A stretch of DNA of 22,351 nucleotides from SCGC-AG-212-J23 sp036406675 (GTDB lineage: Bacteria > Pseudomonadota > Gammaproteobacteria > Burkholderiales > SG8-39), in the NCBI GenBank assembly GCA_036406675.1, contig DASXAO010000039.1, positions 1-22,351 on the forward strand, in the 5' to 3' direction. A program made the translations under genes and the position numbers. Every line of letters starts with the position of its first letter. The stretch's first letter is position 1. Below, in pieces: positions 1 through 6,339 of the stretch. Under the pieces are notes generated by a model. That model was given only the letters and a program-made list of their open reading frames with translations. It did no database searches and was not told the origin of the DNA.

Positions 1-6
1 TTCCGG

Positions 7-3000
7 ATGACACGCGACCTGAAGATCGTCTTCTTCGCCACGCTTGCGCTCGTCGCGCTCAATCTCGTCTTCGTCCTCTGCGGGTTGACCTCGCCGGCAA
101 CCCTGTTCAATCGGTACGTCAGCGGCGACTGGAGCCTCGCCAATATCAGCATTCTGTTCAGCAACGCGGCTCTGTTCGTTTTCTTTTCGCGCCCGAGCCG
201 GCGCGAGCTAGCCTTGATATTCGGCGCAGGTCTGGCGATGGCGCCGGCTTGCCTTTGGGCGGTCGCCCTCCCCTGGAGCGGCCTTCCCGTAGATACCTGG
301 ATTTTCACCGGCACCACCGGCGTCGGTCTCGCCGCGCTCGCGGTACTGGTGCTGCGGCTTCGCCACCCCGAACACGATTTCGCGGGCACGTGCACCCTCC
401 TCGCCGCGTGGCTGCTGGGTCCGCTCATCGCTCTTGCCGCGTACCTCAGTCTTGAGCTCACCATGGCGCTGCACCCCCAGACGCTGGACCTGTACCTCTA
501 CAAGTTCGAGGCTAGCCTGGGATTTCAGGCCTCGCGAATCTACGGGCTGGTCGTGGACGCGAGTCCCGCTCTGCACAACGTCTTGCTGGCTCTTTATGCC
601 TACCTTCCCAGCGCCGTGCCGATATTCTTCGCGATACAGGTCGCACGCCGCACCACGGCCCCGGCGAACATCATTCTGGTGCAACTGGTGAGCGCCGCCG
701 TGGCGTGGACACTGTTCCAGTTCTTCCCGGCCACCGGCCCCAAATACGCGTTTGGACAGCTGTATCCGCATTCCTTGCCGCTGGCGCAGGATTTGGCGGC
801 GAGCTGGCTCGGCGTGATGCCGGCGGCACGCAACGCCATGCCCTCGATGCATTTCGGCTGGTCGCTCGCGCTGTGGCTGAACTCGCTGTATCTGGGCAAT
901 CGCTGGCTGCGCGCCGCGATGGCGTTGCTGCTGGGCGCGAACGTGCTGGCGACGCTCGGTCTCGGAGAGCACTACCTGATTGATCTCGTGGTGGCGGTGC
1001 CCTGCGTGATGGCGGTGCAGGCGCTGTGCACGCAGAATCTTGCCTGGAACGATCCGGCGCGGCGCCGCATGCTGGCGTGGGGCAGTGCGCTGACTTTGGC
1101 ATGGTTGCTGGCACTGCGCTTCGGGCTGGAAGTGTTCCTGTCGGTGCCGGGGCTTTCCTGGTTGGCGATCCTCGCCACGCTGGCCGGCAGCGTTGCGCTG
1201 TACCGGCCCTTGCACCGTGCCGCCGCGGCGGCGCTCGCGCGCGAGCCGGCGAAGCTGGTGCTCGAGCCCGTGCTGGGGCCCGTGCTGCAGTCGATTCGCG
1301 CAAACATCGGCTGGCGCATCGCGGGGCTGTTCGTGCTGTCGGGGTTCGCGGGACTCGTTTACCAAGTGCTTTTTTCCAAGGCACTGGCGCTCACCTTCGG
1401 CAGCACCTCGACTGCGACCTACACGGTGCTCGCGACCTACATGGGCGGCATGGCGCTGGGAGCATGGCTCGGCGGAGCGATCGCCGCGCGGCGCACCAAC
1501 CCCTTGGTGCTGTATGCGCTGTGCGAGCTGGGCATCGGCCTCTACTGCCTCGCCACGCCGTTGTTTTTTCCGCTGATCCGCGACGCCTACGTGGCGCTCG
1601 CCGCGGGAATGGCGCCGGACGCGCCGGCGCTCCTGGTTGCGCGCTTTGGCATCGGTGCCGCGGCGCTGGTGGCCCCGACCGTGCTCATGGGTATGACGCT
1701 GCCGATTCTGGTGCGTTTCTTCGAGCAGCGCGATCAGGGGTTTGGCGCGTCGGTTGCCTGGCTGTATGCGGCGAACACCGGAGGGGCGGCCCTGGGCGCG
1801 TTGCTCGCGGGCTACGCCATCCTGCCCGCCTTAGGCATGACCCGCACTACCCTGATCGCCGTGGCGATCAACCTGCTTGCCGCCTATTTAGGCTTCAGGC
1901 TGAGCAAGTCCCCGCTGCTCGAGTCCCGCGAGCGTGCACCGGCGGCTTCCGCCGCCAAACCCGCCGCACGGCTCGACGTAGCTTCGAACCGGGCGCTGTC
2001 CTATCTGGCGCTCGCGGTCCTGGGAATCGGCGGCATCGTCACGCTCGCGCTGGAAGTGCACTACGTGCACCTGCTCTCGGTGGTGGCGGGCAACAGTGTC
2101 TACGCGTTCTCCCTGATGCTCTTTGCGTTCCTGTTCGGGCTGGGCCTCGGGTCGGAGGTGGCGCGGCGCCTGTTGCGCCAGCGCTGGCCGCTCGCAAGCC
2201 TGCTGGCGGGACTCGACCTCGGCCTCGCCTGCGCGATCGCACTGGGTATCGTCTTCTGGGACAGCCTGCCGCAGTACTTCGCCTCCTTCCAGGGGTACGA
2301 CCTGACTCCGGGATTCGGCGGCCGCGAGGCGATCCGGGGACTCGTTTGCCTGGTGGCGATGGTCCCGGCGGCGTTTTTCATCGGCGCGATCTATCCGGTG
2401 GCGATGGAGGCGATCGCACGCGGTGCGACGCGCTCGCCCGTGGCCGCCCTGGGACGAGCCGCGGCGCTCAACACGGCCGGCAATATCCTCGGCGTTCTCG
2501 TCGGAGGCTTTGTGCTGCTCCCCCAACTCGGGGCATTGCTGGGGCTGAAGCTGCTGGCTTCGGTGTGCTTCGCGCTGGGCGCCGCGGCGCTTGCCCTGGG
2601 CCGCGGCGGCGGCAGGCCGGCGCTCTCCTGGGGAACGGCAGCGGGGGTGGCGCTGTTGCTCGTGGTCACGCCGCGTTCCTTCGACTACGACAGCCTGGCC
2701 TCGGGGGCGAACGTCTATTTCAAAGCGCAGGGCTTCGGCAAGGTGATCGACCGCGCCGAGAGCGTAGACGGTGGCTTGACCACCGTCGCAGTGAGCGAGC
2801 AAGGCGGCGGCAAGGTGCTCACGCTCCTCACCAATGGCAAGTTCCAGGGCAACGACGCGTGGGAGGGAGAAGTCAAGGCCCAGGTGGGCTTCTCGCTCGC
2901 GCCGCTGTTGCACGTGGGCGCGCGCGATCGCGCCCTGGTGATCGGCTACGGCACGGGCATGAGCGCGCGCGTGCTGCACGAGGCCGGCTTCGCCCACCTG

Positions 3001-3672
3001 GATATCGCCGACCTGAGCGGCGACATCATCCGGCTCGCGAACCGGCACTTCGCCGACTTGAACGCCCGGGTGAGCGAATTGCCCGGGGTGCGCACCTACG
3101 TCACCGACGGGCGCAATCTCCTGCTGCTGCAGAACGAGCGCTACGACCTCGTCGCGATGGAGCTCTCCTCCATCTGGTTCGCCGGCACCGCGTCGCTCTA
3201 CAACCGCGACTTCTACGAGCTCGTGCGCGCGCGCCTGAAGCCCAGCGGAGTGCTGCAGCAGTGGGTGCAGCTCCATCACATGCGCCCCGCGGACCTCTTC
3301 TACGTCCTGGGCTCGGTGCGCAACGTCTTTCGCTACGTCTCGCTCTACTACATCGGCGGCCAGGGCATCATCGTCGCGAGCAACGACCCCGCCATGATGC
3401 AAACCGCCGAGAACATCGCCAAGCTGGACCGCACTCCCGGGCTCAAGCGTTTTCTTGCGCTCTACGGCGACAGCGCCAAGCCGCTCGCGAGCACGCTCGT
3501 GCTGGGCCCCCAGGGCATTGACCGCTACCTCGCCAGCCGCAACGTGCCGCTGGAGCTGATGGTTTCCACCGACGACAACCTGTTCCTCGAATATGGAACG
3601 CCTAAAGGCAATGCCCTGGACGGCTCGGCATCGCTCGAGCAAAACCTCAAGCTGCTTTCGAATTTTCGCTAG
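7..3672 (+). CDS. PAP2-domain / membrane spermidine-synthase-like fusion protein
   Basis: A 1221-residue polytopic membrane protein in three blocks. Residues about 1-345 are hydrophobic helices with the PAP2 (Aur1/Ipt1-like) signature: GPK at 244-246, PSMH at 279-282 and HYLID at 322-326, whose His and Asp are the usual phosphotransfer residues. Residues about 435-890 are two sets of helices typical of 'fused MFS/spermidine synthase' proteins, opening with a GFAGLVYQ motif. Residues about 900-1165 are a Rossmann methyltransferase-like domain with GYGTG at 980-984 and TDG at 1033-1035. The polyamine-synthase GGGDG loop and catalytic Asp segment are not recognisable (MELSSIW stands in the latter place), so real spermidine synthesis is doubtful. 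Lipid or lipid-linked head-group chemistry is an inference from PAP2. The two codons before this ATG are open, so the true start may lie outside the window. It converges on the next gene 12 bp away. Confidence 0.87.
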   Translation: MTRDLKIVFFATLALVALNLVFVLCGLTSPATLFNRYVSGDWSLANISILFSNAALFVFFSRPSRRELALIFGAGLAMAPACLWAVALPWSGLPVDTWIFTGTTGVGLAALAVLVLRLRHPEHDFAGTCTLLAAWLLGPLIALAAYLSLELTMALHPQTLDLYLYKFEASLGFQASRIYGLVVDASPALHNVLLALYAYLPSAVPIFFAIQVARRTTAPANIILVQLVSAAVAWTLFQFFPATGPKYAFGQLYPHSLPLAQDLAASWLGVMPAARNAMPSMHFGWSLALWLNSLYLGNRWLRAAMALLLGANVLATLGLGEHYLIDLVVAVPCVMAVQALCTQNLAWNDPARRRMLAWGSALTLAWLLALRFGLEVFLSVPGLSWLAILATLAGSVALYRPLHRAAAAALAREPAKLVLEPVLGPVLQSIRANIGWRIAGLFVLSGFAGLVYQVLFSKALALTFGSTSTATYTVLATYMGGMALGAWLGGAIAARRTNPLVLYALCELGIGLYCLATPLFFPLIRDAYVALAAGMAPDAPALLVARFGIGAAALVAPTVLMGMTLPILVRFFEQRDQGFGASVAWLYAANTGGAALGALLAGYAILPALGMTRTTLIAVAINLLAAYLGFRLSKSPLLESRERAPAASAAKPAARLDVASNRALSYLALAVLGIGGIVTLALEVHYVHLLSVVAGNSVYAFSLMLFAFLFGLGLGSEVARRLLRQRWPLASLLAGLDLGLACAIALGIVFWDSLPQYFASFQGYDLTPGFGGREAIRGLVCLVAMVPAAFFIGAIYPVAMEAIARGATRSPVAALGRAAALNTAGNILGVLVGGFVLLPQLGALLGLKLLASVCFALGAAALALGRGGGRPALSWGTAAGVALLLVVTPRSFDYDSLASGANVYFKAQGFGKVIDRAESVDGGLTTVAVSEQGGGKVLTLLTNGKFQGNDAWEGEVKAQVGFSLAPLLHVGARDRALVIGYGTGMSARVLHEAGFAHLDIADLSGDIIRLANRHFADLNARVSELPGVRTYVTDGRNLLLLQNERYDLVAMELSSIWFAGTASLYNRDFYELVRARLKPSGVLQQWVQLHHMRPADLFYVLGSVRNVFRYVSLYYIGGQGIIVASNDPAMMQTAENIAKLDRTPGLKRFLALYGDSAKPLASTLVLGPQGIDRYLASRNVPLELMVSTDDNLFLEYGTPKGNALDGSASLEQNLKLLSNFR

Positions 3673-3683
3673 CGCCGAATAGC

Positions 3684-4391
3684 CTAGAAGGGCTCCTTCC
3701 ACGGCCGCAGATCGACCTCGTGGGTCCAGGCGCTGCGTGGCTGGTCGTGGATCTGCCAGTAGGTCTCGGCGATGGCGTCGGGATGCAGCGCGCCGTCGGC
3801 GCCGAGCCTTTCCATGCGGTCGCGGTGGTCGCGCCGCATGCGCTCGCTGTCGATCGCGCCGTCGATCAGTACCGTCGCGACGTGAATGCCCTTCGGACCG
3901 AGCTCGCGAGCCATGCTCTGCGCCATGAATCTCAAGCCGCCCTTGGCGGCCGCGAAGGCCGCGAAGTTGGCGCGCCCGCGCGTGCTGCCGGAGGCGCCGG
4001 TGAAGATCACGCTGCCGCGCTCCCGGGGCAGCATGGTGCGCGCCGCCTCGCGACCGACCAGGAACCCGCTAAGGCAACTCTGGCGCCAGACGTTCTCGAA
4101 GTCCGCCGCCGCGAGCTCGGCGTACGGCCCCTGCACGCGGGTCGCGGCGACGAAGGCGACGGCCTCGATCGGCCCCACCCGGGTTTCAACGTCCTTGAAC
4201 AGGTTTGCAACCTCGCTCTCTGCGGTAAGGTCGGCGGGAAATGCTGAAGCGTTGATGTCTGCTGCCAGAGCAGCAAGGCGCTCCCGGTTGCGGGCTGCGA
4301 GCGCCACGGCGTAGCCCTCGCGCGCGAAGCGCTTCGCCACCGCTTTCCCCAGTCCCGGGCCCGCGCCCGCCACGAGCAAGGTCTTCGCCAT
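3684..4391 (-). CDS. short-chain dehydrogenase/reductase-like protein lacking the catalytic Tyr
   Basis: A 235-residue Rossmann protein of the SDR family, near the usual 250. The nucleotide-binding turn is GAGPGLG at residues 9-15, at the very N-terminus, which supports this ATG. The active-site Ser is S134 in TGAS. The expected YxxxK reads F146-AAA-K150, so the Tyr that normally protonates or deprotonates the substrate is Phe. The segment after it (SMARELGPKGIHV) is typical of SDRs. A subgroup of SDRs with this FAAFAAAK stretch exists as far as I recall, so the change is probably ancestral and not a new mutation. The protein may bind a nucleotide without classical carbonyl reduction, or use another residue. 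Its substrate is unknown. It is divergent from the amidotransferase gene, with only 20 bp between the start codons and no Shine-Dalgarno sequence. Confidence 0.88.
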   Translation of the reverse strand: MAKTLLVAGAGPGLGKAVAKRFAREGYAVALAARNRERLAALAADINASAFPADLTAESEVANLFKDVETRVGPIEAVAFVAATRVQGPYAELAAADFENVWRQSCLSGFLVGREAARTMLPRERGSVIFTGASGSTRGRANFAAFAAAKGGLRFMAQSMARELGPKGIHVATVLIDGAIDSERMRRDHRDRMERLGADGALHPDAIAETYWQIHDQPRSAWTHEVDLRPWKEPF

Positions 4392-4411
4392 GAGTGCGGT
4401 AATGTATATGC
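4392..4411. promoter_or_regulatory. 20-bp divergent spacer with AT-rich near-palindrome
   Basis: This is the whole spacer between the SDR and amidotransferase start codons. It is locally AT-rich, and ATGTATATGCAT (4402-4413) is a 12-bp palindrome with one mismatched pair that overlaps the plus-strand start codon. -10-like hexamers are TAATGT on the plus strand (4400-4405, 6 nt before ATG) and TACATT or TATACA on the minus strand (9-11 nt before ATG). Neither gene has a Shine-Dalgarno sequence here. A divergent, near-leaderless promoter is an inference; the -10 matches are weak. Confidence 0.35.
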
Positions 4412-5335
4412 ATGTGCCGCGCGCTGCTCTACCTCGGCGAGCCCGTCCTGCTCGACAACCTGCTGTTCCAGCCGGACTCGGCGCTGGTGCGCCAGAGCTA
4501 CATGCCCAAGATGCTGAATATGCTCAACCTCGCCGGGTTCGGGCTGCGCGCCTGGGACTCCGGCTCGCACCAGCCCGAGAAGCCGTTCTTCTACGGCTCG
4601 CCGTCGCTGCCGGTGTTCGACCGCAATCTCAAGAACCTCGCCGAGAAAGTGCGCGCGGGCTGCGTGCTGGCGCACGTGCGGGGCGTCGCCTATTCGGCGG
4701 CGGTGGAGATCTCGCTGCAGAACGTGCACCCGTTCCAGTTCGACGGCGTGCCGTGGGCGCTCGCGCACAACGGCGACCTCGCCGGGATGGACACGCTGAA
4801 GCCGCGTCTCGCGCCGCACATCCGGCCGCGGTTCCTCGCCGGCATCCGCGGCACCACCGACAGCGAGTGGATCTACGCGCTTTTCATGTCGCAGCTTTCC
4901 GATCCGGCCGTCACCGCCGCCGAGGACCAGGTGTTCGAGGCGCTCGGCCGCACGCTGGCGATCCTGCGCCAGGCGCGCGCCGACGCCGGCGTGGGCGTTT
5001 CCTCCTCGGTGAACCTCTTCATCGCCAACGGCCGGCAGCTCGTCGCGCTGCGCTATTGCTTCGACTTCGGGCGCTATCACACCGACGCCGTGGCGCGGGT
5101 GCACGAGGCGAACTTGAGCTTCCTGTCGCTCTGGTACACGCTCGGCCGCGACTACGCGCGGCACGGCGACGAGTGGAAGATGACCGGCGGCGCCGAGCGC
5201 GCCGAGTCGATCCTCGTCGCCTCCGAGCCGCTCACGCGCGACACTTCGTCCTGGGTGGAGCTTCCCGAGTACGGCGCCCTGTTCGCGGAGATCAGGGGCG
5301 GCCGCCCCTACGTCTCGGTGAGGCTTCTCGACTAG
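4412..5335 (+). CDS. class II glutamine amidotransferase (YafJ/EgtC-like)
   Basis: A 307-residue Ntn-type glutamine amidotransferase. The protein begins Met-Cys-Arg, and Cys2 becomes the N-terminal nucleophile once Met is removed, so the start is fixed at this ATG. Other signatures are LAHVRG (H88, R90), AHNGD (N120, G121, D122) and GTTDSE at 147-152, all typical of the stand-alone YafJ/EgtC-like group. Members hydrolyse glutamine or a gamma-glutamyl amide. In the ergothioneine pathway EgtC removes gamma-Glu, but no egt genes are seen nearby, so the substrate is unknown. No signal peptide or membrane segment is visible, so the protein is probably cytoplasmic. Its stop codon lies in the palindrome CTAG, which is also the stop of the convergent gene. 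Confidence 0.9.
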   Translation: MCRALLYLGEPVLLDNLLFQPDSALVRQSYMPKMLNMLNLAGFGLRAWDSGSHQPEKPFFYGSPSLPVFDRNLKNLAEKVRAGCVLAHVRGVAYSAAVEISLQNVHPFQFDGVPWALAHNGDLAGMDTLKPRLAPHIRPRFLAGIRGTTDSEWIYALFMSQLSDPAVTAAEDQVFEALGRTLAILRQARADAGVGVSSSVNLFIANGRQLVALRYCFDFGRYHTDAVARVHEANLSFLSLWYTLGRDYARHGDEWKMTGGAERAESILVASEPLTRDTSSWVELPEYGALFAEIRGGRPYVSVRLLD

Positions 5336-6312
5336 CTGTCCCCGAAGACGATCTGGCCGTGGAGCGCCTTCTCCAGCGCCTCGGCTTCGCCGCGCTCGGC
5401 GTTGAGACGCGCGTGGCTGATGAGCCGGATGAGCTGCGCGTTGGTGCGCGCGAGGGCCTGCAGCAGGCTGCGGTGGATCGCGCGCCTCAGGCTGACCCCG
5501 GTCCCGGTCGTGCCTTCGTAGTGCCGCAGGAGCTGCGGCGCGGCGAGCTCCATGAGGCACGCCGATTCGCGGATCCTCGCGCAGACCCAGTGCGCACGGC
5601 GCTCGAGCACCGCGAGGTAGCCGACGATCTCGCCCGGTCCGGCGATGGTGACGCGCCTTTCCGAGGCGCCCTGCGGGGCGACGATCTCGACCGCGCCGCG
5701 CACGACGAGGAAGGCCGCCCCGGCGGGCTCGCCCGCGCGAAACAGAGACCCCGCGCGCGCAAGCTCGAACACCGCGCAGCCCTGCACGAGCTCGTCGATC
5801 TCCCAGCGGTCGAAGCCCTCGAAAAACGCGAGCATCTGGAGAAACGGCCGCCAGTCGAACGAGGGCGCGGTGCGCTCGTGCGCCTGCGGCGCCACGGCCG
5901 GCCGGTCCTCGGCGGCGCGATGCTCGCGCAGCCGCGCGCTCGCCGCGCGCAGCTTCTCCGACAGGACCTCGGTCACCGACCTCTGGATCTCGAGCGCGGC
6001 GCTGTCGCGTCCGGCGGCGAGCGCCCGGAAGTCGTCGCGTTCGACGAACCAGCCGGCGACCTCGCTCTTCGCCACGACGCTCGCCATGCACACCGCCCGC
6101 TCCATCAAGGCGGTCTCGCCGAAGATGTCGCCGGGTCCGAGCTCGGCGACGGTCAGCGTGCCCCCGCCCGGAAGCGCGACCCGTGCCTGGACCTCGCCCG
6201 AACGGATCACGAACGCGCCGCGCGCCACTTCGCCCTGCCGCAGGAGCTCCTCGCCCCCGCGAAACTCGACCTCCCGGGCTATGGGAAGCAGTTTGTCGTT
6301 CAATAAAGGCAA
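5332..6312 (-). CDS. protein with two degenerate cyclic-nucleotide-binding-type domains
   Basis: About 326 residues from a TTG start; a second TTG at 6303 would give 323, and no in-frame ATG or GTG exists near the 5' end. Two CRP-like beta-barrel domains are visible, at residues about 8-115 and 165-265, joined by a charged helical linker. Domain 1 has GDIFGETAL (62-69), but the phosphate-contact Arg of the canonical GExALLxxxPRSA cassette aligns with Cys75. Domain 2 reads GEIVGYLAVL with Tyr232 for the Glu and His241 for the Arg. Neither site should therefore bind cAMP or cGMP in the usual way. There is no helix-turn-helix. Domain 1 lacks the usual preceding helix. A signal-sensing or scaffold role linked to the divergent lipid enzyme is a guess from position. 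A larger open frame continuing upstream to about 9114 is antisense to the lipid enzyme and is not counted. Confidence 0.82.
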   Translation of the reverse strand: MPLLNDKLLPIAREVEFRGGEELLRQGEVARGAFVIRSGEVQARVALPGGGTLTVAELGPGDIFGETALMERAVCMASVVAKSEVAGWFVERDDFRALAAGRDSAALEIQRSVTEVLSEKLRAASARLREHRAAEDRPAVAPQAHERTAPSFDWRPFLQMLAFFEGFDRWEIDELVQGCAVFELARAGSLFRAGEPAGAAFLVVRGAVEIVAPQGASERRVTIAGPGEIVGYLAVLERRAHWVCARIRESACLMELAAPQLLRHYEGTTGTGVSLRRAIHRSLLQALARTNAQLIRLISHARLNAERGEAEALEKALHGQIVFGDS

Positions 6313-6318
6313 GCGCCA

Positions 6319-6332
6319 CGAGTGTACACTCG
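6319..6332. promoter_or_regulatory. perfect 14-bp palindrome, candidate bidirectional promoter/operator
   Basis: CGAGTGTACACTCG is a perfect palindrome between two divergent genes. It contains TACACT, a 4-of-6 match to the -10 consensus, on both strands: 6325-6330 on plus and 6326-6321 on minus. The plus copy ends 9 nt before GTG 6340 and the minus copy ends 8 nt before TTG 6312. Neither start has a Shine-Dalgarno sequence. A symmetric -10 driving two near-leaderless mRNAs, or an operator for a dimeric regulator, would explain it. It does not match the CRP (TGTGA-N6-TCACA) or FNR consensus. Confidence 0.5.
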
Positions 6333-6339
6333 GCGCGCT

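Noticed and set aside
1026..3521. 831-codon open frame on the plus strand within the first gene
   Set aside because: It is an out-of-frame shadow in high-GC DNA: Arg/Ala/Gly-rich, with no motifs, and fully overlapped by the well-supported membrane protein.
3668..3675. CGCTAGCG palindrome at the end of the first gene
   Set aside because: It is only 8 bp, overlaps the stop codon and has no U-tract; too short to call a terminator.
1888..3702. 604-codon minus-strand open frame
   Set aside because: Low-complexity Arg/Gln/Glu-rich composition and complete overlap with conserved motifs on the plus strand mark it as a shadow.
6319..6332. Possible CRP/FNR-type binding site
   Set aside because: The palindrome lacks TGTGA-N6-TCACA and TTGAT-N4-ATCAA, so there is no sequence basis for either regulator.
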